From positions 35,181,652 through 35,245,651 of the forward strand of contig CM061070.1 in the NCBI GenBank assembly GCA_030762895.1: a DNA stretch of 64,000 bases, written 5' to 3'. This document shows, in pieces, positions 44,881-55,890 of this stretch. This DNA is from Sophora flavescens (Eukaryota > Streptophyta > Magnoliopsida > Fabales > Fabaceae). Each line of letters opens with the position of its first letter. The stretch's first letter is position 1. The notes beneath the pieces are model-generated. The model was not told where the DNA came from. It did no database searches and saw only the letters and a program-made list of their open reading frames with translations. The position numbers were made by a program, and so were the translations under genes.

Positions 44881-45031
44881 CTGTTTATAGTTGTGGTGTT
44901 ATGAAGTATATGATTGATGTTTTATCTAAGTTGTTATTTCTCTGCTATTTTATTTATTTGTTAAACGATAATATCAAGATTAGGTTCTAAATAAAATATG
45001 ATTTTCTTTAATGGGACATCGGGGTGCCTCA

Positions 45032-45110
45032 TAACAGACGTAAAAGATGAACTTTAACATCTTTTGTTTAAACAATAGACGTTAAAAGTGATCTCCAAAA
45101 TTTTAAGAAA
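45032..45110 (+). mobile_element. Subterminal repeats of a CACTA element, outer end lost
   Basis: AGACGTAAAAGATG and TTGTTTAAACAATAGACGTTAAAAGTGAT resemble, piece by piece, the subterminal repeats of the small CACTA at 50390-50540 and 51330-51360. The terminal CACTA itself was lost where the LTR of D joins. Followed by 45110-45245, CT-rich leader-like sequence. Confidence 0.65.
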
Positions 45111-45242
45111 GTATACGTTAGCCGCGCGCCTCTTCATCACTTTCACTCTGCCCCAACCCTTTCTCTCTAGATCACCACCACGTGCGATCTACTCTCCACC
45201 GCCAACGCGAGCTCCTCTCCCCCACCACCACGAGGTACTAAC

Positions 45243-45245
<3 letters not shown>

Positions 45246-45309
<64 letters not shown>

Positions 45310-45330
45310 CTCTAGCTCTCTCTCTCTCTG
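45246..45330. repeat. (TC)n and (TATC)n microsatellite
   Basis: Pure TC run to about 45291, TATC run to 45310, then a shorter TC run. Confidence 0.97.
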
Positions 45331-45591
45331 AACTTCACACTCTTCCCTAACTATCTGCCCTAACCCTCTCTGTATGTCTCACTCCCAGCAACCACTTCGA
45401 ACACCGAGACAGAGATGTCGTACCACCACCACTGAGCCCTAACTCTCTCCTTCTCCTCTCTGTGAACGCCCTTTGAACTTTGTGTAAGCTTAACCATCTT
45501 TGAACGCTATCATGCATTTGTTTCATATGTTTGTTGCTGTTAGTGTTAGTGTTAGTGTTAGTTTTAGTGATGGTGGTGATTTTGCTTTCAG

Positions 45592-45675
45592 CTCCAAGAA
45601 ATCCGTGAAGGGGAATAGGCCTGGAAAGGGAGGGAACATATTCTGGAAAAGTGCTGGCTTGAGATGCCATTGAAG
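45592..45675 (+). pseudogene. RPS11: Captured exon fragment of ribosomal protein S11 (uS17)
   Basis: The plus strand reads SKKSVKGNRPGKGGNIFWKS and then AGL, which matches the start of plant cytosolic RPS11 (SKKSGKGKRPGKGGNRFWKS from memory of the family). It is preceded by an intron-like TTTTGCTTTCAG acceptor and followed, after a short deletion, by GCCATTGAAG and a donor GTAAC, in line with the EAIEG end. Only one exon is kept, it carries a frame break and the remaining protein is absent. It lies between CACTA subterminal repeats and the transposase relic, so it is most likely a gene fragment picked up by the transposon. Confidence 0.8.
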
Positions 45676-46396
45676 GTAACCTTTTAAAATTCCTTCAATA
45701 CTTGGTTGGTTCAATATGCTTCTATTTTCTAGACTGAATTTGTTGCAACTTGAAATGAAAATAGTATGAAGTCATGGACAAAATAGTTTGAATTAGGATT
45801 GGAATGTTAAATATATAATAGAAAAGAAAGTGATAATTTAGGATTGGGACAATGAGAAACTCTCCACTCCTAGTCCTCACCTCACCTCACCTCACCTCAC
45901 CTCAAAAGAAAGTGATTTTTTGTTCCGAAACAAAATATTGTATAATCTTTAATTTTTTTATACTTAAATGGACTAGCTTATAAGAAAACAAATATCGAGT
46001 ATAAAAAAATCCTTGATAAATGTTAAATATTGTCACTGGTTTCTTAGAAAGTAGGCAAGTCATGTCTTGTTGATTAGTAATGGAATGTTGAATATTGTCT
46101 CTGGTTTCTTAGACATTAGGCAAGTCATTGGAAACACTTGCTGTAAGGATATATCATGTCCATTTGAGGTCCACATTGGGTATAGTTTTTTGTCGGGGTT
46201 AGATTTCTAGTTTACTCGGTAATAGGCTTATTGTTGGCATTGAAATGTTGATTAAGGTATATTAGGATGATGTTTAGCCAATTACTCAATTAAGATATAT
46301 ATGGTTGTTAGGTTTTCAAATACTAGTGATTTTCCAAAATCCCCTATTGTGCTTATATTGGATATATGTGTGTATATCTATAGAACCTATCTCGCT
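45676..46396. other. Intron-like or non-coding CACTA sequence
   Basis: AT-rich with no gene seen. A short CTCAC repeat lies at 45876-45903 and a duplicated phrase (TTGTC.CTGGTTTCTTAGA) at 46033 and 46097. Confidence 0.5.
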
Positions 46397-49300
46397 ATGG
46401 ATCGTAGTTGGATGGTTTGTAAATGCACAAGTGATGAGTATCTGAAGGGAGTGGAAGAGTTTATATAATTTTCTCAAAGTAATGTTCCTAAAAGTAATGG
46501 AATGTTTTGTTGTCCTTGTGTCAAATGTTTGAATACAAGGAAATGTGCGGTCAAGGATATACATACTCATCTTATTTGTTTTCGGATTTACTTGAATTAA
46601 ACAAGATGGATATGGCATGGTGATGTGTTTTTAAATAACAAGCCAAGTGTCTCCCAAAGTGAGGAAGTTAACGTAGATATGGAAGATGATTGAGTAGAGA
46701 ACATGATCCGTGATATTGGACAAGAATCTTTTCAGCGAGCACATGTGTATAAAAAATTGTGCAGTGATGCGGATAAGCCTTTGTATCAAGGGTGTACTAC
46801 TCATACACGGTTGTCAACGGTGTTAAAATTGGTTAGTGTGAAGGTGAGAAATGGTTGGAGCGATAAAAGTTTCACCAAATTGCTTGAATTGTTGAAAGAC
46901 TTGCTTCTAGAGGGCAACACATTGCCTGACCGTAACTATGAGGCGAAGAAGGTATTGTGTCCAATGGGTATGGAGTATAAGAAGATACACGCATGCCCCA
47001 ATGATTGCATATTGTACACGTGTGATTATGAAAAGATGCATGATTTCCCCAAGTGTGGGTTATCACGCTACAAGGTGAAGGATGATGATGATGGTGATGA
47101 TCTTGATGATTCTAGTTGTGATGTGAAAAAAAAGGTCCTCCTACAAAGGTGTTGTGGTATATTCCAATAATTCCAAGGTTCAAGCGATTGTTCGCTAATT
47201 TAAAAGACGCAAAGAACCTTAGATGGCATGATGATGAGAGGAAACGTGATGGATAGGTTCGCCATCCGACTAATTCTGTGCAATGGAAGAAAATTGATAC
47301 ATTGTTTCCGGATTTCGCCAATGAGCCAAGAAACCTTAGGCTTGGACTTTCTACGGATGGAATGAAACCATATGGTAACTTAAGTAGTATTCATAGTTCA
47401 TGGCCTGTTCTCCTGATAATTTACAACCTAACTCCTTGGTTGTGCATAAAGCATAAATACATGATGTTATCTATGATATTTTGGGCCCAAAACAACCAGG
47501 AAATTACTTAGATGTTTATCTAAGTCCCTTGATTGAAGACTTGAAAATGTTGTGGGTGGAAGGTGTTGATGTAGTTGATGGGTGTTCTCACGAGACTTTC
47601 AAGATGCGAGCCATGTTATTCTGCACCATCAATGACTTTCCAGTATATGGGAACTTGTCCGAGTATAGTGTTAAGGGGCATATAGCATGACCTATATGTG
47701 AAGAAGGCACATGCTTCACTCAGTTGCATCATGGAAGGAAGACGGTTTACCTTGGGCATCGGAGATTTCTTAGACGTGATCACCCATATCGTAAATTGAA
47801 AAAAACTCTTAACGGATGCCAAGAGAGTAAAAATGCTCCGACGGTCTTAAACGGAGAGAAAGTTTATCAACGGGTGAAGCACATCAATGTTATCTTCGGC
47901 AAGGGTAAAAAGAAGGTTAAGGCTACTGAGAAAAACATATGGAAGAAGAGGTTGATATTCTTTGATCTTCCATACTGGTGCAAGCTTGATGTGAGACACT
48001 GTATTGATGTGATGCATGTGGAGAAAAATGTGTGTTATAGTGTAATCAGAACACTTCTCAACATTCAGGGCAAGACAAAGGATGGCGTGAGTGCTCGTCT
48101 CGATCTCGTTGCGTTGGGTATACGAGAGTAGTTAGTTCCAGTTATTGAGGATGGTAAGTAGACATATTTACCTCCAGCATGTCATACTTTATCAAAAAAA
48201 GAGAGACAAAGTTTTTGTCAGTGTCTTCAGGGCATCAAAGTTCAACATGGTTACTCTTCAAATGTCAAGAGGCTTGTCCCAAGTGATCTCAAATTAGTTG
48301 GCTTAAAGTCTCATGATTGCCACATCATGATGCAACAACTACTGCCCGTGGCTATTCGTGGTATTGCTCCTAAAAATGTAAGACATGCCATAACTAGTTT
48401 GTGCTCATTCTTCAATGTTATATGTAGAAAAGTCATTGACACTCATAAGTTGGATGAGTTAGGAAGTTGAGGCTGCTATAATCTTGTGCCAATTGGAGAT
48501 GTATTTTCCTCCTTCATTTTTCGACATCATGGTTCACTTAATTATTCATTTAGTGAGGGAGATTAGATTATGTGACCCCTTTTTTTGAGGTGGATGTACC
48601 CAGTTGAGAGATACATGAAGATATTGAAAGGTTATGTGAAGAATCCACACCCCCCCCCCCCCCCCAAGCATCTATTGTTCAAAGGTACGTTGCAGAAGAA
48701 GCTATTGAGTTTTGTTTAGACTACCTTCCTAAAACGGATCCTATAGGGTTCCTAAGCCTCGTCATGATGAGAGAAGATGTGAAGGTAAGGGTATGCATTG
48801 TGTAATGGTTAAGAGCAAGGGTCGGGAGGAAGTGCTTCAAGCACATTTGTATATATTGAATAACATTGATGAAATTCAACCTTACTTTTGTGATCACAAA
48901 AGAAAAGTCAAGGAAGAAAACTCTCGAATGAATGAAAAATGGTTGTTGAACAAGCATAACAAGACTTTCTTACAATGGTTTAAAGAAGAAATTATGAAGG
49001 ATGGTAGTACTGCTTCTGATACATTAAAATGGCTAACACGTGGGCCTAGCTTTAATGTTATATGTTGGAGCATATACGACATCAATAACTTTTCCTTTTA
49101 TACAAAGGAACAAGATAACAAGAGTACCATGCAAAATAGTGGGGTTATGATCATGGCTGAATCCACGTACTTCTCTAGTTCAAAAGATACAAACCCCGTT
49201 ATGGCACAGATACCTTACTTTGGAGTCATTGAAGAGATTTGGGTTGTCGATTACACTAAGCTTACGGTGCCGGTTTTTAAATGTAAGTGGATTGACAGTA

Positions 49301-49613
49301 AAAGTGGTGTACAAACCGACTAATGGGGATTTACGTTGGTAGACCTTGGCAAGGTAGGTCATACGGAAGAGCCTTTCATCATGGCTTCCCAAGCAAAACA
49401 AGTGTTTTACATCAGTGATCCTTCTAACAAAAGGTTGTTTGTGCTTCTCCAAGGAAAAAGCATGCATAATGGTAGTGAAGAAAATCAAGATTCAACTCTT
49501 GATATTCCTGAGACTCCTTCTTTCTCAATACACATGCCTACTATCATTGAGGAAAATGATGTGGACGATGTACATGCCACTTGTGATGATCATCACAAAG
49601 GGATATTGATCTA
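46397..49613 (+). pseudogene. TNP2-type CACTA transposase relic
   Basis: The frame starts MDRSWMVCKCTSDEY at 46397, a transposase-associated domain with FCCPCVKCLN and TRWIWHGDVF. The tnp2 core follows with LPDRNYEAKKVLCPMGMEYKKIHACPNDC (split by stops), HDFPKCGLSRYK, PRNLRLGLSTDGMKPYGNLSS, PWLCIKHKYMMLS and DVRHCIDVMHVEKNV. Then come a DUF4218-like part (VIDTHKLDELG, YFPPSFFDIMVHLIIHLVREI, ERYMKILKGYVKNPH) and a DUF4216-like part (QNSGVMIMAESTYFSS, YFGVIEEIWVVDY, PVFKCKWID). Stops occur near 46467, 46580, 46692, 47254 and 48129, and frameshifts near 47130 and 47510. It would cut and join CACTA ends. It is inactive. Confidence 0.93.
48649..48666. repeat. Poly-C tract in the transposase relic
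   Basis: About 16 C in a row replace the few codons between KNPH and ASIVQRYVAEEAIEF. Confidence 0.85.
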
Positions 49614-49829
49614 GCTAAATTAAACTTGACCATAGTGTAAGTTATGTTTATCCATAGTGTGAGTTTTGTTCTTTTAGGGCAAGTTTTTTATTTATCCATG
49701 TTAGTTTAGATTTATTTTAATTTATCCATGTTAATTTAGATTTATTTTTATTTATCCATGTTTATTTAGATTTATTTTTATTTATCCATGTTAAACTAAC
49801 CTTTTTTTATATCTAAACAGGCATACACA
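49614..49829. repeat. Intergenic spacer with TTTATCCATGTTA repeats
   Basis: A unit of about 29 bp (TTTATCCATGTTAATTTAGA then TTTATTTT) occurs three to four times between 49690 and 49798. No gene is seen. Confidence 0.8.
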
Positions 49830-50282
49830 TGGCTAATTCAGCAGACATCCCTCATGCACGGACGGGTCAGTGGCTGCTATGCCAGCTGATAGTGTAAGAC
49901 TCATTTAAGCATATTTATGAGTTGCATAATCGATTATACTAATCAATTATTCCTCAAAAGATTTAATTTTGAAAAACTTTTTAAAGACTGAAATATATTT
50001 TCAATAAATTCTAATTAAAAGTATTTTTAAGTTTATTTTCAAAAATAATTTTAAAGTGTGTGTGTTATTTAATTAACTTGAGAGCCACACAACCACTTAC
50101 AATTAATTCTAAAACAAGCAATACAATAAAATAAAATCCCTTAACCCAATGTATTGACTTGTTGGTCTTTTTTACACTTTTTGCATAATAGTTATTTCTG
50201 ACTTTAGCTTTTTGTCAATCATCAACACAATTGTATCTGTCAAGGCATATACCCACATCTTCAGCCTCCAGTTCTACCACCA
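49830..50282 (+). pseudogene. Possible second CACTA gene (TNPA-like), upstream remnant
   Basis: A short frame begins MANSADIPHARTGQWL at 49830 and stops at about 49890. The rest to 50282 is AT-rich and ends near PHLQPPVLPP, just before the nested small CACTA. The protein's end seems to lie at 51535-51642. The assignment rests on order after TNP2 and the acidic tail only. Confidence 0.35.
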
Positions 50283-51534
50283 CACTAGTGCAAAATATGT
50301 AATAAACGGGAAATGTTAACGTCTGTCAACAAAAAATGAGACGTAACAAAGGAGGCGGTAGCAGAACCATAAATATCAGGTTCACTAAAATTACTTTTAA
50401 TGTCAGTTGTTTAAAACAACTAACGTTAAAAGTGATGGGAGTCATCTTTTATTTCAGTTGTTTAAACAACTCACGTTAAAAATGTATCTTTTACGTCAGT
50501 TATTAAAACAACTGAAGTAAAAGATAACTTAGTTGTTTTAACCGGCCCAACCAATATTCACAAAGTGTTCACTGCCTTAACTTCAGAAACCCTTTCCTAA
50601 TAACATTAACACTCTCCGCCTCCCTCTTGCGTTCATTCTCTTCCTAATCCTCCCTGATTCCAGTCTTAAACCCTCAAGTCTCTTCCTTAGTCTCTTCGCC
50701 CCTTCCTCAATGTCTCGTTCCCGGCCCTCTATCTTTGCTCCACCATCGTTGACGACCAAAGGCTGGCAGCTTCAAAGACTTATTTCCTCTCTCGCAGAGA
50801 GACCTAGTGGCAGAGTAGAGGGCGAACGCAGAGCTCTCAATTCTTTTCGCCCTTTTGGATCTGTGTTTGCTGTCATCTCAGTACCTTGAAGCCATCGACT
50901 ATGGCTCATCTGTTCAGCGTTCCGCCTTTGGAACCGCCACACAAAGAAGTGACCAGATCTGCGAAAAAGAAGATTGCCAACGAAGGGGTCAGATCTTCGA
51001 GCGAAGGGGTCAGATATGCGAAGAAGGGACTATATCTGCTAAGAAGAAGACATGCGAATGAAGATCTGTGAAGAAATTCCTGCTTTTTCTTGAAAGTTCC
51101 AAACTTTCTTGCTTTTTGTTCATGGTTTGTTTTTGTTTATGGTTTGTAACCTTTGATGCTTTCTGTTATTGAAACTTTCTGTGTTCATTTTCTTTTTTTT
51201 ACGGGTTTATTCTTTGCAAGAACATCTCTCTTCTCCTCTAGGTGCTTTCTGTTAACATTTTTTTTTTTGGTTAGTTCAAAACCGTATGAACTAACGTCAA
51301 AAATAATTTCAAAAAAAAATATACTTATAACGTCTATTGTTTAAAACAATAGACGTTATAAGTAGCACATTTAATGTCAGTTATATTAATTAACTGACTT
51401 TAAAAATTTGCTTTTAACATCAATTCTCAACTGGGGTTAAAAGTTACACTTTTTACATCTGCTCGGATAACGTCAGGTATTTTTCAGACGTTAAAAAAAA
51501 TTTAACTGACGTAAAATCTCTTGCTGCACTAGTG
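50283..51534. mobile_element. Small non-autonomous CACTA element (1.25 kb)
   Basis: It starts CACTAGTGCA and ends TGCACTAGTG, a perfect 10-bp terminal inverted repeat. Flanking triplets are CCA and TCA, one base different. Both ends carry AACGTCTGT, GTTGTTTAAACAAC and GACGTTAAAAG subterminal repeats in opposite direction. The middle (50580-51060) is GC-richer and contains a frame from MSRSRPSIFAPPSL at 50711 to about 50888, possibly captured host sequence that I do not recognise. Confidence 0.88.
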
Positions 51535-51642
51535 TCACGTCCTACACCGTCTCATCCAGCTCAGGACGATGATTGGGACAAGGGAGAGAACGATGTCGTG
51601 GATGACGTTGATGGCTAGAATGACGACCCAGCTCCATCTTGA
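51535..51642 (+). pseudogene. Acidic C-terminal end of the second CACTA gene
   Basis: The frame reads SRPTPSHPAQDDDWDKGEND then VVDDVDG and stops. It continues the sequence broken at 50282 by the small CACTA. Confidence 0.4.
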
Positions 51643-52305
51643 TTACTTTTTGTAATTTTTTATTTTGATATTTACATTATAATAGCGAATTCCACTTTAT
51701 TAATATAATGTTTGTTTAGTAAATTTTGATTTGTGTTACAATTTTATTTTTCTCCAATATTGATTATCGGTTGCTATTATGAATAAATCAAAAAGATAAT
51801 AATAAAAAATTTAAAATAATAATAATTCAAATATTATTAATAAAAAAAGTATTTCTAGTATAACAATAATATTAATAATAAATATATTAATAATATATTT
51901 GGATTAAATATTTTTTAAAAAAAAGTGCTTAGTCTTAGCAACCGAATTAGAGATTGAAAATCTGGTCGCTAAATTGGTTACCAATCCCTTATTAATCCAA
52001 GATTAGCAACTGAGTCAGGGACTAGAGATTCGATCGCTAAAGTGGTCTCCAACAACGAAGCAACCATCCAGATAGCGACTAGATCTTCTTTTTTAATGAT
52101 TGGATACGACGGTAGCAAATAGAAATCTAATAGGAAATCAGTCGCTAAATGGGTTAGCGACTAGGGTGTTTGTAACCTCGCTCGTTTATTGGCTCGTTAT
52201 TTCGGTCACTAAGCTGGTTAGTGACCGAATTTCAACATTAGTGATCGAATTTCAATATTTAGTGACCGATTTCTTCGATTACTAAACCTGTGTTTTCTTG
52301 TAGTG
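51643..52305 (+). mobile_element. Right end of a CACTA element (CACTACAAGAAAA type)
   Basis: The end TTTTCTTGTAGTG at 52293-52305 is the inverse of CACTACAAGAAAA. Over the 400 bp before it lie ten or so subterminal repeats such as GTCGCTAAATTGGTTA and TTAGCGACT in both directions. 51643-51930 is AT-rich filler. No left end of this type is in the window. Confidence 0.88.
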
Positions 52306-52880
52306 ATCTCAATTAGTTTTTAAACTTCTATTATCAATAAAATCAATCCTTGTTAGATCACTAATGATGAATAAACCCAACCGCTCATTTGTTTAAACTC
52401 AAACCTTTAGATCACTCATGATAGGGCAGTTTGTTGAGATAATGGGTTTAGCTCCATAGCATTTCATGAGTTGTCAAGCATGTGCATGAAGACTTGCTGC
52501 ATTAAAAATAGGGATATGAAGGACATGGTCAGATGATAGGGAAGTTAGTTGAGATAATAAGTTTTGGTCCATAACTTAGATGATCAGCTATATCTATGGT
52601 AGTTTGTGAATTGACTAGGCCAAGGAGCACGTGCAAGAAGACTCACTCCCTTAAAAATAGGGATATGAAGGATATGTGGTCAACTGATGGGAAAGTTAGT
52701 TGAGATAGTAGGTTTTGGTCTATAATATGATACGCTCTACCAAGGTAGTTCATGAGTTGACTAGGTCGAGGAGCATGATTGAAGACCCACTTCCCTAAAA
52801 ATAGGGATGTGGAGGACGTGATCAACTCATGAAGTTTTAGCCAGTTAGCTGAGGAAAGAAGTTTTGGTTTGTACCTTAGT
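52306..52880 (+). repeat. Diverged tandem repeat, about four units of 115-150 bp
   Basis: Units start near 52422, 52537, 52686 and 52835 with GGGAAGTTAGTTGAGATAAT-like text. Each contains AAAAATAGGGATRTGRAGGA and a TGGTAGTT.ATGAGTTGACTAGG-like part. 52306-52420 is flank with nothing recognised. Confidence 0.75.
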
Positions 52881-52887
52881 TGAAAAA

Positions 52888-53728
52888 GTGAAGTTGACAC
52901 AGGCAAACACAAGAAGGGGGGTTTGAATTGTGTTTGTTAATAATTTTAGAATACAACCTTTAAAACAATTTTTGCACACAAGGAGATTAGAAACAGAATC
53001 AAGCACAAAGAAAAAGATCATTTTTAAAAGATTTTAACAAAAGCAATATCAAAACCCCTCAGTTAGTAAGAAACAAATAAAGCTGTAAGAGTTAAGAGAT
53101 AGAAGAATCACATAAGATGTTTTATCCTGGTTCACTCTCTTCCAACCAAGAGCTACGTCCAGTCCCTTCTACTTGAAGGATTTTCTCCACTATTATTAAA
53201 ATAGATTACAGCAAAGTATTCAACACCTCTCGAGGCTACTAATATTTCTTTCTTACCAAGCCTCTTCAGGCTCTAACTCTAACAAAGAGATTTAATGTTT
53301 GATCTTCTTAACTCACTATGTGTGAGGATATGACGGTTTAAGATCAGATGAATATTTTCACAATATTCAAACTAACAATACAGACTCTTGCTTTTGAAAG
53401 AATATAAGAATGAGTGATTATCGATTGGCAAAAGTTGAGCTCGCAAGGTTGTGCAGTTAAGAGTTGTTCTTCAGTAACTCAGGTCTTCTATTTATAGAGA
53501 CCTTCTTCTTCACTTGTATCTCATCAACGGTTATTTTGAACAATCCCGTTTAGAAATAGCATTTAATGCATGATATCTATTGTGACTGATAGCTTGATTG
53601 TGGCACACTAAATAGTACTCTTGTTTAGCGAGGTAGCATGGAATTGGAGGCTTACTGCTCTGAGTATTGCAGCCTGAGAACTTGTTGTTCCTTTGAGATA
53701 TGATTTTTAATGAGGATTATCTCATGAA
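52888..53728 (-). mobile_element. Solo LTR of a copia element
   Basis: The left edge has GTTGACACAGGC followed by a G-run and TTTGAATTGTG, the style of SIRE-related LTRs, and CCTGGTTCACTC in the middle. The minus strand has a TATA box at about 53488-53497. No internal coding sequence follows. The exact ends and a target duplication could not be fixed. It abuts the integrase end of element E. Confidence 0.65.
53481..53503 (-). promoter_or_regulatory. TATA box inside an inverted repeat
   Basis: AGGTCT at 53481-53486 pairs with AGACCT at 53498-53503; the loop holds CTATTTATA, which is TATAAATAG on the sense strand. Confidence 0.5.
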
Positions 53729-53729
53729 A

Positions 53730-54120
53730 ACCCCAACAAGTAGAGTGATGAAAGTGAGGAAACTTACTCCTAGATTCATTGGTCCTTATCAAATTCTAAA
53801 AAGAGACGGCGAAGTCACCTACCAAATAGCTTTACCACCGTTCTTGTCCAACCTTCATAGTGTTTTTCATGTGTCTCAACTCAAAATATATTCACGACCC
53901 TAGCCACGTGATAGTACCCGATACCATACAGTTAAAAGAGAACTTGACTTTTGTGGTACTACCCCTTCGAGTCAAGGATATGAGGGTGAAGCAGCTAAGA
54001 GGCAAGGAAATTCCTTTGGTCAAAGTTGTTTGGAGTGGGGCTACTGAGGAAAGTGCTACATGGGAGCTGGAAATCAAAATGATGGAATCGTATCCGCACC
54101 TTTTCAATCGAGGTGAGTAG
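53730..54120 (+). pseudogene. Element E: C-terminal integrase and chromodomain
   Basis: SRVMKVRKLTPRFIGPYQIL and SNLHSVFHVSQLK match element B. A shift near 53885 changes frame, then YIHDPSHVIVPDTIQLKENL and the chromodomain (IPLVKVVWSGATEESATWELE, YPHLF) follow to the stop at 54118-54120. Everything upstream is missing because of the copia LTR. Confidence 0.92.
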
Positions 54121-54144
54121 AAATTTCGATGACTAAGTTTTTAT

Positions 54145-54158
54145 AAGGGGGGTGGAAT
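54145..54158 (+). promoter_or_regulatory. Polypurine tract of element E
   Basis: AAGGGGGGTGGAAT lies directly before the LTR start, the priming site for plus-strand DNA. Confidence 0.8.
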
Positions 54159-54652
54159 TGTAACACCCCGTTTTTCGTTAAGTGCTTATATGAATGTTGT
54201 TTGCTTGTTTAAGCCTTAGGGCTTAGCTTAGAGTTGTTGTTTAAGGGCTATGTGGGATTTCTAGGGTTAAAATCCCTCTCTGGTACATGAGCACAGTCGT
54301 TCTCATATCCAGCACGCCCGTGCTCAATGTTGTGTCTTGTGACCGTTTGAATCACAAGCACGGCCATGCTAAATAGGATGCACGACCGTGTAAGGGATTG
54401 GCGTCACGGAGACGTTAAAGTAAGCACGCCCGTGCTTAATAAGGTGCACGACCGTGCTTAGGCCTGGAGCCTATAAAATGGAACAGTAACCGTTGGTTTG
54501 CGTTCTAAACCCTATTTTGGCATAAATAGAAACCCTAGTGTGGCTACACCTCTGTTTTTCCTTTATTCTTTCTAAACCTATTGCATTGTTGGAGCTTTAA
54601 AGACTCTTGGGAACGTTTAGTTCGTCTGTGTTGATCCTTATAGGTAACGGTT
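54159..54652 (+). mobile_element. 3' LTR of chromovirus E, first 494 bp
   Basis: TGTAACACCCCGTTTTTCG starts the LTR, like the start of the B LTR. It is cut at 54652 by the next LTR. Confidence 0.9.
54293..54478 (+). promoter_or_regulatory. AGCACG..CGTGCT array and TATA box in LTR of E
   Basis: Five to six copies occur, for example at 54311-54324 and 54422-54436, the others diverged. TATAAAA follows at 54472, about 12 bp after the last copy. Confidence 0.7.
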
Positions 54653-55639
54653 GTAACACCCCCCCCCCCCCAGGGTATTACTACGCAACACATGTGGAAG
54701 TAAATTAAAACGATAATTTTCTGGTTGCTTACGGAAAATTGTTTTCTTTTAAGTCAGAAAACTGGGGTATAAAATTTTTCTTCAAGGATAACCCTGAAAT
54801 CCATAATACATACATTTAAAACGTAAAGTCACATTCGTAACCAAGTTACCATGACATACAACATTTCTCTAAGTTTCCATTTTCAAAAGAAAAAGTTTAT
54901 GCTACAGATGGATGTGTATAACACTACATTCACCGACCTCTTGAGATATACAACCCAACTCAGACTCCTAAGTTGGTCATTCTATCAAATATTCATTGGA
55001 GAGACCCCCAATCAGAATACTTTCCCAACCTCTAACACTAGGTCTTCAAGTGAGTTAGAAAGACTCATCTGCAACATCGGTACTAGAGTACCAAGGTACT
55101 ACAGTAAAACCCAAAGAGACCTGATATAACTATAAGAGTGAGACACTGACAAATGGATATATCATACAACAACCATATACATGATACATACAACACATTG
55201 GCATATTGGCATTTAAGCATTATTCATAGATAAAACAACAAGTGTTATATCAGTGGGTCTCATACCCGAATCAAACAGTTTTGTGAAGATAATGCATAAC
55301 ACGTCAATCATCAGGCTCTAAACCTAATCTCATGAGATACCATCACCATTTTATCATCAATAAAGAAAGAGTTGATTAGGCTCGTACGCCAGATTTGGCA
55401 AGTTGTCTCAGTCACCTCAGGCACCCGGATCAACATCATCACGAATCCCGTAGAACGGCCATTCGGATGTATACCTCATCGAATACCACATCTTAAGCGG
55501 GTATTCGGTTAACTCAAGCACGTCTTCTAAGGGGAAATGCATATGAATAAAAGACTTTTTATTATCGAGACTTTTCTTTGTGTTCACTCTTTTCCGTTGT
55601 CGAAGCCCAAAGCTAACGACTATTCACAATTTTCATTAC

Positions 55640-55890
55640 TTGAAAATCAATAACACAGGACACGCAGTCCGAGTGCTCAATCACAACACCTTAGACCGAT
55701 GTCGCGGTCCAAGGTTGTGGTCGTAGAAACAATTATAATTTTATCCATGTTTTATTTCAACATGATAAGGACTCCTAGCCCATAACAACGAAATTAGGAC
55801 ACACGGTCCTCAATTCCAAAATTAGGACTCCTAGCCCATAATATCACGATTAGGACCCTTGGTCCATAATTCTTGACACGGATCCCAGAT
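55640..55890 (-). repeat. GGAC..GTCC hairpin series in the long LTR
   Basis: GGACACGCAGTCC, GGACACACGGTCC, GGACCCTTGGTCC and a repeated AGGACTCCTAGCCCATAA occur within 250 bp. Confidence 0.6.

Larger units (their letters stand above)
42040..45031 (+). mobile_element. 3' LTR of chromovirus D (about 3.0 kb)
   Basis: The LTR follows pol after a worn polypurine region; its first bases are altered, so the start is set within about 20 bp. It ends GGGGTGCCTCA at 45031. It carries palindromes at 42372-42431, a hairpin-rich part at 43500-43700, the LTR ORF and a large microsatellite. Part of it (42905-43030) is the reverse complement of 9950-10110. Confidence 0.85.

Noticed and set aside
44757..44990. 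77-codon frame with Ile-Tyr and Val-Cys runs
   Set aside because: Microsatellite translation in the 3' LTR of D.
50855..51071. Overlapping 60-codon frames with EGVR/RRGQ repeats
   Set aside because: They come from a short internal repeat (GAAGGGGTCAGAT) in the small CACTA; no coding support.
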